A stretch of 64,000 nucleotides of DNA from Hyphomicrobiales bacterium (lineage in GTDB: Bacteria > Pseudomonadota > Alphaproteobacteria > Rhizobiales > Rhizobiaceae): assembly GCA_900465665.1 (NCBI GenBank), contig UBJO01000016.1, positions 186,001 through 250,000 on the forward strand, in the 5' to 3' direction. The notes beneath the pieces were generated by a model, which worked only from the letters and a program-made list of their open reading frames with translations, did no database searches and was not told the origin of the DNA. Below are positions 1-8,607 of the stretch, one piece after another. Both the position numbers and the translations under genes were made by a program. Position 1 is the stretch's first letter. Every line of letters starts with the position of its first letter.

Positions 1-1
1 G

Positions 2-742
2 TATCTGCGTGTACCTTATGCAGACGTAGGCCCGATCAAGGTTCCTAATGGGCTTTCCGACGAACAGGTCCTGTTCCTCTCCGACATCTTCCCGACAGGC
101 TACATGGCGGCCGAGAACTGCGACATCCAGCACGGCCAGACGGTTGCTGTGTTCGGATGTGGCCCGGTGGGGCTCTTTGCGATCAAGTCTGCGTTTCTAC
201 TCGGGGCGGAGCGGGTGATCGCCATCGACACTGTGCCCGAGCGACTGGAACTCGCACGGCAGTCGGGCGCGGAGACGCTGGACTATACCGACGCCGACCT
301 CCAGCAGCGCATATTGGAACTGACCGGCGGCCAAGGCCCTGATGCCGTGATCGAGGCAGTCGGTATGGAAAGCCACGGTACAGGAAGCATGATGGAAACC
401 ATGCAGGCAAAACTGACCTCAACCGAGCGCCCATATGCTCTAAGCCAGGCGATCATGGCTTGCCGTCCCGGAGGCGTCGTCTCACTACCAGGTGTATTTG
501 TCGGCCCGGCAGTTCCAGCCCCTCTTGGCGCTTTCGTCGGCAAAGGCCTGACGTTGAAGACTGGCCAGACTCATGTTCAGCGATACTTGAAGCCGCTCAT
601 GGACTTGATCGAGGAGGGGAAGATTGATCCGTCATTCCTGATCACTCACCGCATCGGGCTGGAAGAGGGGCCTGACGCCTATAAAAAGTTCCGCGACAAG
701 GAGGATGGATGCGTCAAGGTCGTCATTCGGCCGAACGGATGA
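2..742 (+). CDS. Zinc-dependent alcohol dehydrogenase, C-terminal part (5' end outside window)
   Basis: The reading frame is open from base 2, so the gene starts upstream of the window. What remains is the NAD(P)-binding Rossmann half of a medium-chain zinc dehydrogenase: the nucleotide-binding motif GCGPVG lies near window residue 50. An extra segment after the Rossmann core (around 360-480, before the PGG turn) is typical of the glutathione-independent formaldehyde dehydrogenase-like subgroup. The C-terminus ends KVVIRPNG, as usual in that group. The zinc-binding N-terminal half is not visible, so the substrate cannot be named. The family and the 3' end are clear; the specificity is open. 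Confidence 0.85.
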   Translation, partial: YLRVPYADVGPIKVPNGLSDEQVLFLSDIFPTGYMAAENCDIQHGQTVAVFGCGPVGLFAIKSAFLLGAERVIAIDTVPERLELARQSGAETLDYTDADLQQRILELTGGQGPDAVIEAVGMESHGTGSMMETMQAKLTSTERPYALSQAIMACRPGGVVSLPGVFVGPAVPAPLGAFVGKGLTLKTGQTHVQRYLKPLMDLIEEGKIDPSFLITHRIGLEEGPDAYKKFRDKEDGCVKVVIRPNG

Positions 743-1000
743 CGGTCACCCGTTGCCGATAACTGATATAGCGATAACCTGCGGTACGTTCTCCTTCGCT
801 GCATTCGATCGGCGAGGGAGAAGATATGTGCTTGAGCGCGGGCCATCCCGCGCTCTACGTTGTGAACACGATAACCGTTCCGGCTAGGCGAAGGGCTTAC
901 CCCCACCAAGACCGACGCCCACATCTGCGACGAGGTCACAAGAAAGCCAAGCGCCATATCTACCAGAAGACATCCCGCTATCACGAGGTGAAAACCAATC

Positions 1001-1132
1001 ATGATGACCTCAGCGCCGATTCCGGTTTTTGTCCAAGAGGTCGTAGACACAGGCTGCAATTTCGTCGCCGTGACGGGCGGCACGGGGTTCTGCGACGGAT
1101 GCTTAAGGAACCATTGCGGGTTCGACGTCTGA
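1001..1132 (+). CDS. Candidate 43-residue cysteine-rich peptide (doubtful)
   Basis: A 43-codon ORF with ATG at 1001, preceded by a weak purine-rich GAGGTG about 11 bases upstream. The C-terminal third carries four cysteines, including the run CDGCLRNHC, which could bind metal or be a peptide-modification substrate. No family is recognised and no partner genes lie beside it. The region looks otherwise non-coding, so this may be chance. Confidence 0.2.
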   Translation: MMTSAPIPVFVQEVVDTGCNFVAVTGGTGFCDGCLRNHCGFDV

Positions 1133-1476
1133 CTAGCTTTGCCTGGACACCCAGGTCAAAGCTGACACCCTGCTTCGACTGTCATATTGATCTTTGAGCG
1201 TTTCCGCCGCCACGCGCTCGGGCGTCCGCACGAGGGCAGGTTTTTATCAACGACCTTAATCGCGAGAGGCGCATTACAGCGGCACGACGCCTCTATCGTT
1301 CAGCAATTCACTCGCCACCCGAGGCGACTGGATGAAAACGACTGGTATGCGCGCCCGGTCGAGCGCTGGTCGGCTCGGACATGTTTTAAAGAGCAGTGTG
1401 GTTCGTAGCTCTGTGACATTTGTGCGGGAACATCCACAAGCAGGCGATTTCTGCTTGGGCAATTGAATAAATCAAA

Positions 1477-1487
1477 ATATTCGATAT
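1477..1487. promoter_or_regulatory. Candidate operator ahead of the ArsR-type regulator
   Basis: ATATTCGATAT lies about 43 bases before the regulator's ATG in an AT-rich promoter-like stretch. Read on the other strand (ATATCGAATAT) it matches 10 of 11 positions of the core of the perfect inverted repeat at 4099-4115 ahead of the sugar transporter. A shared site at both promoters would fit autoregulation plus control of the transporter. This is inferred from sequence alone. Confidence 0.35.
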
Positions 1488-1529
1488 ACAACAGCAATAC
1501 GCATTTCATCGTCCGCGCACGGGATCAAA

Positions 1530-2456
1530 ATGAGCCGCAACTTTCTTGTCGTTGATCCCGAGGAGGGCATGCCAATCCTAAAGGGGCTGGCATCGCCGGC
1601 AAGGGTTTCGGTGTTGAAGCTCCTGCATGAAAAAGGGCCGCTCAACGTCAACGAAATCGCCGATATACTTGATTTACCGCAGTCCAGTGTATCGACCAAC
1701 GTGCAAATGCTGGAAGAGGCGGGGCTGATCCGCACCGAGACCCAGAAGGCGCGCAAGGGTAACCAAAAGGTCTGTTACAGCGTTTATGACGAGATTCTCG
1801 TCGTCTTCAAAAATGAAATCAAGGAAACCGAACCGGATGCGATCGAAGTGGCGATGCCGCTCGGCCTTTACACCAGCTACGATGTGACCGCACCTTGCGG
1901 TCTGTGTTCCGTGGATGGCATCATCGGCCTGCTCGACGTGCCCAACACGTTCCTTGATCCGGATCGCATGAAGACGGCGCTGATCTGGTTCACGCGGGGA
2001 CATGTCGAATACCAGTTTCCCAACAATGCCAGGCTGACTAACACTCGCGTCCGCGAGATCGAGTTCATCATGGAACTGAGCTCAGAAGTGCCCGGCACCA
2101 GCGCCGACTGGCCCTCCGATATCACGCTCACAGTAAATGGCATTGACGTCGGTACCTGGACATCTCCCGGCGATTTCGGCGATAAACGCGGGGTTTTCAC
2201 GCCGGATTGGTGGAAATTGAAGGGTTCGCAGTACGGCAAACTGAAGAGCTTCCGCATCAACGACGATGGCGCTTTCGTCGACGGATTGCGAATTTCCGAC
2301 GTGGCGCTTTCGGACCTGAGGCTCGACGAACACCACTCGATTCGCTTGCGCATCGGCGTCCGTGACGACGCCAAGCATCCTGGCGGCATCAATATTTTCG
2401 GTCGCGGCTTCGGCAACTACGACCAGGACATCTTGCTGCGTATCAAAACACGCTAG
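1530..2456 (+). CDS. ArsR-type winged-helix regulator with a large C-terminal domain
   Basis: 308 residues. Residues about 15-80 form an ArsR/SmtB-like winged helix (LASPARVSVLKLL, then the recognition-helix stretch LPQSSVSTNVQMLEEAGL). The remaining 220 residues are unlike a classical metal-sensing ArsR. They are rich in beta-strand-forming and aromatic residues (WPSDITLTVNG, FTPDWWKLKG, NIFGRGFGNY), suggesting a beta-sandwich ligand domain. The family's metal-binding cysteine box is absent. It lies 107 bases upstream of an arabinofuranosidase and ahead of a sugar ABC operon, so it is probably the local arabinoside-responsive regulator. The ligand is inferred from context. Confidence 0.8.
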   Translation: MSRNFLVVDPEEGMPILKGLASPARVSVLKLLHEKGPLNVNEIADILDLPQSSVSTNVQMLEEAGLIRTETQKARKGNQKVCYSVYDEILVVFKNEIKETEPDAIEVAMPLGLYTSYDVTAPCGLCSVDGIIGLLDVPNTFLDPDRMKTALIWFTRGHVEYQFPNNARLTNTRVREIEFIMELSSEVPGTSADWPSDITLTVNGIDVGTWTSPGDFGDKRGVFTPDWWKLKGSQYGKLKSFRINDDGAFVDGLRISDVALSDLRLDEHHSIRLRIGVRDDAKHPGGINIFGRGFGNYDQDILLRIKTR

Positions 2457-2522
2457 GCTGTGCCGATTTTGTGAATTTTGCCCCTTGACCCCGCCCAAGC
2501 CTTCCGATTTATTCACCTCAAA

Positions 2523-2540
2523 TTGTGATATAGATCACAA
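2523..2540. promoter_or_regulatory. Perfect CRP-like palindrome before the arabinofuranosidase gene
   Basis: TTGTGAT-ATAG-ATCACAA is a perfect inverted repeat with 7-base arms and contains TGTGA-N6-TCACA, the classical CRP half-site spacing. It ends 23 bases before the ATG at 2564. The half GTGATATAG recurs 19 bases downstream at 2544-2552. A site this close to the start codon would fit repression or a promoter operator. The protein that binds it is unknown. Confidence 0.55.
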
Positions 2541-2563
2541 TCAGTGATATAGTGGAGGATATC

Positions 2564-4075
2564 ATGAAGGCTGCGGTCACCGCGCACAGCAGATACACGA
2601 TCTCGGACATCGACCCGCGCCTTTACGGCTCATTTATCGAGCATCTGGGCCGCGCCGTTTATACCGGTATCTACGAACCCGACCATGCAACCGCCGACGA
2701 AAACGGCATGCGCAAGGACGTGATCGATCTCGTCAGGGAACTCAATGTTCCGATCGTGCGCTATCCCGGCGGCAACTTCGTCTCCGCCTACAACTGGGAA
2801 GACGGCGTCGGCCCAAAGGAAAGCCGCCCGACGCGCCTCGACCTTGCCTGGCACACCTCGGAAAGTAACCAGGTCGGCATGCACGAATTTGCCGAATGGT
2901 GCGTATCGGCCAAGACCGAGATGATGCTGGCCGTCAATCTTGGTTCGCGCGGTTTGGATGAAGCCCGCAACTTCCTTGAGTATGTTAATCATCCCGGCGG
3001 CAGCGAGTGGAGCGACAAGCGCATCGCCAACGGCCGCTCCGAGCCATGGGACGTCAAGCTCTGGTGCCTTGGCAACGAAATGGACGGCCCCTGGCAGATC
3101 GGCCACAAGACGGCCGACGAATATGGCCGCCTGGCGCACGAAACAGCAAAGGCCATGCGCGCCTTCGATAGCTCGCTGGAACTCGTGGTCTGCGGCTCGT
3201 CCAACGCCCACATGCCGACCTATCCCGAATGGGAAGCGACCGTTCTCGATCATACCTACAACGAGGTCGATTATATCTCGCTGCACATGTACTTCGAGAA
3301 CCGCGCCAAGAACACAGCCAATTATCTCGCCCGCAGCATCGAGCTCGACAACTACATCGGCACGGTTGCCGGCGTCATCGATTATATCAAGGCGAAGAAG
3401 CGCTCGACCAAGGACGTCTACATCTCGTTCGATGAGTGGAACGTCTGGTACCACTCAAAAGAGCGCGACAAGGCAACGCTCGCCGGTGCGAACGGCTGGC
3501 CGCACGCACCGGCGCTGCTCGAGGACGATTATAACTTCGAAGACGTGCTACAGGTCGGCTGCATCCTGAACACCTTCATCAACCGGGCCGATGTGGTGAA
3601 GATCGCCTGCCTTGCGCAGCTGGTCAACGTCATCGCTCCGATCATGACGACGCCGGGCGGTGCCGCATGGCGCCAGACGATCTTCTATCCCTACTACTTT
3701 GCTTCGGTCTATGGTCGCGGCACGGCGCTGAAGCTGATGGTCGACAGCCCGGCTTACGACGTCGAGGACGTGGGCAGCGTGCCGTATCTCGACGTCTCGG
3801 CCGTCCACGGCAAGGATGCCAAGACCGTCACCTTCTTCATCGTCAACCGCCACGGCACGGAAGCGGTCGATCTCGACGCCAGCCTTCTCGAATTCGGCAA
3901 CCTCAAGGTCATCGAAGACCAAGTCGTCGCGCATTCGGATCTCACCATCACCAACACGGCCGAAAAACCAGACAACGTGGTGCCGGTCAAGGCGAGCGGT
4001 TCGGTATTCGCCGATGGAAAGCTGACGGCGAAGATTGCGCCTTTGTCCTATCGGATGATCCGGCTGCGAGCCTAA
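2564..4075 (+). CDS. abfA: Alpha-N-arabinofuranosidase (GH51)
   Basis: Hydrolyses terminal alpha-L-arabinofuranosyl residues from arabinan or arabinoxylan oligosaccharides. No signal peptide is present, so it should act in the cytoplasm on imported oligosaccharides. The 503-residue length is normal for GH51. The acid/base glutamate is in GNEMDGPW (about E172) and the nucleophile in SFDEWNVWY (about E291). The N-terminal DPRLYGSFIEHLGR is diagnostic. The ATG at 2564 is preferred over an in-frame GTG at 2552 because GGAGG at 2554-2558 is correctly spaced for it. It is followed by a sugar ABC operon that would supply the substrate. Confidence 0.95.
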   Translation: MKAAVTAHSRYTISDIDPRLYGSFIEHLGRAVYTGIYEPDHATADENGMRKDVIDLVRELNVPIVRYPGGNFVSAYNWEDGVGPKESRPTRLDLAWHTSESNQVGMHEFAEWCVSAKTEMMLAVNLGSRGLDEARNFLEYVNHPGGSEWSDKRIANGRSEPWDVKLWCLGNEMDGPWQIGHKTADEYGRLAHETAKAMRAFDSSLELVVCGSSNAHMPTYPEWEATVLDHTYNEVDYISLHMYFENRAKNTANYLARSIELDNYIGTVAGVIDYIKAKKRSTKDVYISFDEWNVWYHSKERDKATLAGANGWPHAPALLEDDYNFEDVLQVGCILNTFINRADVVKIACLAQLVNVIAPIMTTPGGAAWRQTIFYPYYFASVYGRGTALKLMVDSPAYDVEDVGSVPYLDVSAVHGKDAKTVTFFIVNRHGTEAVDLDASLLEFGNLKVIEDQVVAHSDLTITNTAEKPDNVVPVKASGSVFADGKLTAKIAPLSYRMIRLRA

Positions 4076-4098
4076 TCAATTAAATCAAGATAGCTGAT

Positions 4099-4115
4099 AC
4101 ATATCGAAGATATGT
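4099..4115. promoter_or_regulatory. Candidate operator of the sugar transporter operon
   Basis: ACATATC-GAA-GATATGT is a perfect inverted repeat (7-base arms, 3-base spacer) in the AT-rich gap after abfA, 65 bases before the leader ORF. Its core ATATCGAAGAT matches the reverse complement of the site at 1477-1487. Binding by the upstream ArsR-type regulator is a reasonable guess. Confidence 0.5.
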
Positions 4116-4179
4116 TGACATCGTAATTGTATGATCTAACGTCAGCGCACCAGATTTGACGTGCCACTGGGAGGAGAAG

Positions 4180-4326
4180 ATGGAAGCAACCGCTTCTGTT
4201 TTGGCACTATCATGGACGGAAGGCCGCCTGCTTCGCGAAGCGGGCACCATTCGCGCCGTTTCGTGTCAGCCATGTGTTCATATCGGATTTTCGGATTCTG
4301 ACTGCAGCTTAGGAGCAGCCGGATGA
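4180..4326 (+). CDS. 48-residue leader ORF translationally coupled to the ABC operon
   Basis: ATG at 4180 is preceded by a very strong ribosome binding site (GGGAGGAG, 4 bases away). The ORF ends in TGA that overlaps the ATG of the ATPase gene as ATGA (4323-4326). The product resembles no known family and has three cysteines near the C-terminus. The coding sequence contains a perfect 12-base palindrome, GCTTCGCGAAGC (4230-4241). It could be a regulatory leader peptide or the remnant of a deleted first gene that kept its ribosome binding site. Confidence 0.45.
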   Translation: MEATASVLALSWTEGRLLREAGTIRAVSCQPCVHIGFSDSDCSLGAAG

Positions 4327-5423
4327 CGGCCAACATCGAAATCAGCAATGTCAGCAAGCGCTACGGCTCGATGACCGTACTCGACGCCCTGTCGTTATCG
4401 ATCAAGGCCAACGAGTTCATGGTCTTCCTTGGACCGTCAGGCTGCGGAAAGTCTACGCTTCTAAGGATGATCGCCGGGCTAGAGAGTGTCGATGAAGGCA
4501 CGATCTCGATCAATGGCGAGCGTATCGACACACTCCCACCTGGCCAGCGCGACATCGCCATGGTGTTCCAGAGCTACGCGCTCTATCCGCACATGACGGT
4601 TGCCGACAACATGGCCTTCGGTCTGCGCAACATCGCGGTCCCCACAGATGTGATCACGGCACGCGTGGCGGAAGCCGCCCGCATGCTGGAGATCGGTCAT
4701 CTCTTGGAGCGCAAGCCCGGCCAGCTCTCCGGCGGCCAGCGCCAGCGCGTCGCCATCGGCCGCGCCATCGTCAAGGAGCCGAAGGCATTCCTCTTCGACG
4801 AACCCTTGTCGAACCTCGACGCGGCGCTGCGTGTGCGCACCCGCGTTGAATTGGCCCAGCTTCGCAACCGTGTGAAGTCAACGATGATTTTCGTAACCCA
4901 CGACCAGATCGAGGCGATGACGCTCGCCGACCGCATTGTCGTCATGAACAACCGCAAAATTGAGCAGATCGGCTCGCCCATGGAGATCTATTCACGTCCG
5001 GCCAGCCGCTTCGTCGCCACCTTCGTCGGCTCACCGACAATGAACTTCCTCGACGTTGGGATTACCGAAGAAAACGGCTTCATAAGCGCTAAGCTGCCCG
5101 ATGGCACGCAGCTCAAAACCGCTATCCGCGCCGCCGGCGTCAATGGCGTCAGCCATGCGCTCGGCATCCGCGCCGAGGCGGTGAAGCTCGCAAACGGCGT
5201 TCCCGCCACGACGACGGGCAAGGTCGACGTGCTCGAACGTCTGGGCGACCGTACGCTGCTCTACACCAGGCTCACGGATGGCAGCGTCCTCGTCGCCGAG
5301 GATATCGGTAACAGCCGCGTTGCGATCGGCGACGAGGTGGCGCTGACGCTCGATGGCAGCAGGACGCATCTCTTCGATGCCGAGGGCCGCGCATGGCACA
5401 ATGAGGAGCCGGGCCATGGCTGA
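4323..5423 (+). CDS. Sugar ABC transporter ATP-binding protein (UgpC/MsmK type)
   Basis: 366-residue ATPase of a CUT1 carbohydrate importer, energising the two permeases that follow. Walker A is GPSGCGKST (about 37-45), the signature is [15 protein letters not shown], and Walker B is AFLFDEPLSNLD. The C-terminal third is the TOBE-type regulatory domain of this subfamily. AGGAG lies 7 bases before the ATG. The stop overlaps the next gene's start by 8 bases. The order ATPase, permease, permease, binding protein, next to abfA, points to uptake of arabinose-containing oligosaccharides; that substrate is inferred. Confidence 0.93.
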   Translation: MTANIEISNVSKRYGSMTVLDALSLSIKANEFMVFLGPSGCGKSTLLRMIAGLESVDEGTISINGERIDTLPPGQRDIAMVFQSYALYPHMTVADNMAFGLRNIAVPTDVITARVAEAARMLEIGHLLERKPGQLSGGQRQRVAIGRAIVKEPKAFLFDEPLSNLDAALRVRTRVELAQLRNRVKSTMIFVTHDQIEAMTLADRIVVMNNRKIEQIGSPMEIYSRPASRFVATFVGSPTMNFLDVGITEENGFISAKLPDGTQLKTAIRAAGVNGVSHALGIRAEAVKLANGVPATTTGKVDVLERLGDRTLLYTRLTDGSVLVAEDIGNSRVAIGDEVALTLDGSRTHLFDAEGRAWHNEEPGHG

Positions 5424-6351
5424 GGCAACGCTGTCTGGCGCCACCACGCCCGCCAAGTCGTCCGCGCGCCTGAAGGTGCAGAACATCAATGCGCCGCTTT
5501 GGCGCAACGCCATCTTCGTTCTGCCCTATCTCTTTTTCTTCGTCACATTGCTGGTCGTGCCACTGTTCTGGGGCATCTGGCTGAGCCTCCACAAGGCGGA
5601 TGCCTTCGGCGTTGGTCGCTTCGTCGGCATCGACAATTACTTCCGGCTGTTTCGCGACAAGATCTTCATCCAGGCGATCGGCAACACCTTCTACTTCGTG
5701 CTGCTCACTGTGCCTGCGCTTGCCATCATCGGCCTGATGCTGGCACTCGCATTGAACCGCAAGACGCGGACGGCTGCCGCGCTACGGACGATCTATTTCT
5801 CGTCCTCGGTCCTGTCGGTCACAATCGTCACGCTGATCTGGCGCATTGTCTTTATCGGCAATTTCGGCCTGCTCGCCACCATTTACGGCTGGTTCGGGGC
5901 CACGCCGCCGGCGTTTTTGTCCGATCCGAAGCTGGCAATGATCGGTATCGCGATCGCGACGATATGGTGGTGCATCGGCCTGCCGATGATGCTGTTCCTC
6001 TCCGCTTTGCAGCAGATCCCCGGCGATATCTACGAGGCAGCGGCGCTCGATAATGCAAGTCGTTGGCGTACGCTCTGGTACATCACGCTTCCGTCAATCC
6101 GCCGCACCTTCGCGCTGGTCGTGATCATCCAGATTGTCCTGCAGTTCCAGCTGTTCGGTCAGGCCAAGCTGATGACCATGGGCGGCCCGAACAACGTGTC
6201 CAAGCCGATCGTCTTCTACATCTACGAAGCGGCCTTCACCAAATGGGATCTCGGTCTGGGTGCTGCTGCCTCCGAAATCCTTTTCATGCTGATCCTCATC
6301 GCTGCCATGGCGCAGTACGTCATTTCGCGTCGGAAGGGAGAAGAAGGATGA
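5416..6351 (+). CDS. Sugar ABC transporter permease (MalF-like)
   Basis: 311-residue inner-membrane permease with six predicted membrane segments; the first is near residues 34-58 (FVLPYLFFFVTLLVVPLFWG). The cytoplasmic EAA loop that contacts the ATPase is YEAAALDNASRWRTLWYITLP. The ATG at 5416 is chosen because GAGGAG lies 7 bases upstream; a longer reading from 5353 would run well inside the ATPase gene. The stop overlaps the next ATG (ATGA at 6348). It forms the channel together with the following permease. Confidence 0.92.
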   Translation: MAEATLSGATTPAKSSARLKVQNINAPLWRNAIFVLPYLFFFVTLLVVPLFWGIWLSLHKADAFGVGRFVGIDNYFRLFRDKIFIQAIGNTFYFVLLTVPALAIIGLMLALALNRKTRTAAALRTIYFSSSVLSVTIVTLIWRIVFIGNFGLLATIYGWFGATPPAFLSDPKLAMIGIAIATIWWCIGLPMMLFLSALQQIPGDIYEAAALDNASRWRTLWYITLPSIRRTFALVVIIQIVLQFQLFGQAKLMTMGGPNNVSKPIVFYIYEAAFTKWDLGLGAAASEILFMLILIAAMAQYVISRRKGEEG

Positions 6352-7199
6352 GTGTCGCAAATGGTGGCAACATGGTCGGCCGTTCGCTGGGCGACCGCGC
6401 GATCCTTTTCCTCGCCATCCTCTGCGCGCTGGTGATGCTCGCGCCGGTGCTGTGGGTGATCGGCCTGTCGCTGAAGGATAACAAGGAACTGATGGCGGAT
6501 ATGAACTCCGTCTTCAATGCTCCCTACACGATCAACAACTATATCAACATCCTGGCGACCTCATCGGTGTTCCGCTGGGTGCTGAATAGCGTAATCGTCG
6601 CAGGTGGGCTTACCATCGGCACGCTGGTGCTCTCGTCGCTAGCGGGCTATGGGTTCGCGCGGCTCAATTTCCCCTATCGCAACACGCTGTTCATCATCGT
6701 GCTGCTGGGGCTTGCGGTGCCAGAGCAGGCGGTGCTAATCGCCCGCCACCAGCTGTTCAGCTGGCTGAAGTTCCACAACACCTATCACGGGCTGATCCTG
6801 CCCGGTTTGTCGGCGCCCTTCGGCGTGTTCCTCATGACACAGTATTTCCGGGCCATCCCCAAGGAGCTTGACGAGGCAGCACTGCTCGACAATGCCAGCC
6901 GCTTCAAGATTTTCTGGAAGGTGCTCTTGCCGCTGACGGTTCCCGCGCAAGCGACGCTCGGCATCTTCACCTTCCTCGGCGCCTGGAACGATTACTTCTG
7001 GCCGCTGATCTCGGGCACCAGGAAGGAAATGTATACGCTGACGGTCGGCATCGCCTCGACACAGACCAATTTCGCGCAGTCGGAAGGCCTCGGCTTCCTG
7101 ATGTCGCAGGCGGTCTTTGCCAGCGCGCCGATCCTCGTTCTCTACCTGTTTTTCCAGAAATACATCGTGACGGCAGTCTCTGGCGCCGCCGTGCGCTGA
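6348..7199 (+). CDS. Sugar ABC transporter permease (MalG-like)
   Basis: 283-residue partner permease of the CUT1 importer. It starts with a single segment near residues 19-41 and has the EAA motif DEAALLDNASRFKIFWKVLLP about two thirds along. The C-terminus ends FFQKYIVTAVSGAAVR, typical of MalG-type proteins. The ATG is coupled to the previous stop (ATGA) and preceded by AAGAAGG. It is followed after 82 bases by the solute-binding protein gene. Confidence 0.92.
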   Translation: MSVANGGNMVGRSLGDRAILFLAILCALVMLAPVLWVIGLSLKDNKELMADMNSVFNAPYTINNYINILATSSVFRWVLNSVIVAGGLTIGTLVLSSLAGYGFARLNFPYRNTLFIIVLLGLAVPEQAVLIARHQLFSWLKFHNTYHGLILPGLSAPFGVFLMTQYFRAIPKELDEAALLDNASRFKIFWKVLLPLTVPAQATLGIFTFLGAWNDYFWPLISGTRKEMYTLTVGIASTQTNFAQSEGLGFLMSQAVFASAPILVLYLFFQKYIVTAVSGAAVR

Positions 7200-7281
7200 A
7201 GCTTGACGCGGTGACGTCGCAACCGGCTTCCGGGGAGGAGGCCAGCCAAAGGGGCAAGGCCCCGAAGAGGAGGAGAAAGGC

Positions 7282-8607
7282 ATGACAAATCACTTCAGGA
7301 AATACATGCTAGCGGCGGCGTCGGTGATCGCGCTCGTCGGCGCGTCGCCGGCATTCGCCGCAACCGAGCTCACGGTGCAGCGCTTCTTCGGCGCCTGCGA
7401 TGCCGATTGGGGCAAGAACACCGATGTCAGCAAGGCGGTCGGCGAGTGCGGCATCATTACCTCGCTCATCAACAAGTTCAACGCCGACAATCCCGATGTG
7501 CACGTCACCGTGACCACGGTTGAGTGGCCGGGCTATGACCAGCTCACCGCGCAGTTTGCCGCTGGCGATCCGCCCGATATCGTCACCATCCACCAGTCGG
7601 TCCTCGCGGACTATCAAAGCAAGGGCCTGATCATGCCGCTCGACGACGTGCTGAAGTCCGTCGGCGTCGCGCCGACCGATTTCACCGATGCCAGCCTCGG
7701 CGGTGTGACCAAGGACGGCAAGATTTACGGCCTGCCGATCGACAACTGGACCATGCTTTACCATATCAATATGGACCTCTTCAAAAAGGCGGGACTGGTC
7801 AATGCCGACGGCACGCCAATGCTGCCGACGAGCCCGGAAGAACTGCTGGCGCAGGCCAAGCAATTCAAGGAAAAGACCGGCAAGCCCTATTTTGTCCAGA
7901 ACCTTGCCAACGAGGTCGCGCTCTATACGCGCAACCTCTACACCTACCTCTTCCAACAGGATTCCAACTTCTTCGCGGATCCGAAGCAGGTGAAGATCAA
8001 TACGCCCGAGGCCAAGACGGTCCTCGAGATGTACAAGGCGATCTATGACAACGGCGATACGGTCAAGGATCTGGACTACGCCGCCAGCATCAATGCCTTT
8101 CTCGCCGGAGAGGGTGGCGTGCACCTGAATGGCACCTGGGTGATCGGCGATTACAATGCTTCGTCCGAGACGGCGGGCACAGCGCTCAACAAGGGCGGTT
8201 ATGCCGTCTACCCGTATCCGCAGCTCTTCGCTGGCAAGAAGGCGCAGTATGCGGATGGTCACAGCTGGGCCGTGTCGACCAAGGATCGTTCCGACGAGGA
8301 AAATGCCGCGATCGGCAAGTTCCTGAAGTTCTTCCACGACAATGATTTCGACTGGTCGCGCACCGGGCATCTGCCAGCGGTCAAGGCCGTTCTCGATTCC
8401 AAGGAGTTCAAGGCTCTGCCGCATCGTGACACGATCGCCTCGATCGCAACGCTCGGCACCGCATTGCCCTCGACCGTCCAGCGTCAGTTCGCGATCCAGG
8501 ACATCATCGGCCAGGAAATGAGCGCTGCGATTACCGGCCAGAAGGACGTCGATGCCGCGCTTGCCGACATGGAGTCGCGCATCAACGAGTTGCTCGCCAA
8601 CATCTAA
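7282..8607 (+). CDS. Sugar ABC transporter periplasmic solute-binding protein
   Basis: 441-residue extracellular solute-binding protein family 1 member that captures the sugar and delivers it to the permeases. A Sec signal peptide is clear: charged MTNHFRKYM, a hydrophobic core, and cleavage after ASPAFA. Mature features include the strand HLNGTWVIGDYN, common in sugar-binding proteins, and several aromatic residues. AGGAGGAG with ideal spacing precedes the ATG, suggesting high translation. It is the last gene of the operon. The preferred sugar cannot be read from the sequence; arabino-oligosaccharide is suggested by the neighbours. Confidence 0.92.
   Translation: MTNHFRKYMLAAASVIALVGASPAFAATELTVQRFFGACDADWGKNTDVSKAVGECGIITSLINKFNADNPDVHVTVTTVEWPGYDQLTAQFAAGDPPDIVTIHQSVLADYQSKGLIMPLDDVLKSVGVAPTDFTDASLGGVTKDGKIYGLPIDNWTMLYHINMDLFKKAGLVNADGTPMLPTSPEELLAQAKQFKEKTGKPYFVQNLANEVALYTRNLYTYLFQQDSNFFADPKQVKINTPEAKTVLEMYKAIYDNGDTVKDLDYAASINAFLAGEGGVHLNGTWVIGDYNASSETAGTALNKGGYAVYPYPQLFAGKKAQYADGHSWAVSTKDRSDEENAAIGKFLKFFHDNDFDWSRTGHLPAVKAVLDSKEFKALPHRDTIASIATLGTALPSTVQRQFAIQDIIGQEMSAAITGQKDVDAALADMESRINELLANI

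Larger units (their letters stand above)
743..1529. other. Intergenic stretch without a convincing gene
   Basis: Nearly 790 bases separate the dehydrogenase from the ArsR-type regulator. No frame shows a recognisable family. Two things can be seen: a short cysteine-rich ORF at 1001-1132 (listed separately) and an imperfect hairpin at 1135-1163 whose arms AGCTTTG and CAAAGCT enclose CCTGG/CCAGG. The last 60 bases before the regulator are AT-rich and hold a candidate operator. The rest could be decayed sequence. Confidence 0.5.

Noticed and set aside
2523..2540. FixK/FNR box before abfA
   Set aside because: The arms are TTGTGAT/ATCACAA, not TTGAT-N4-ATCAA; the CRP-type pattern fits better.
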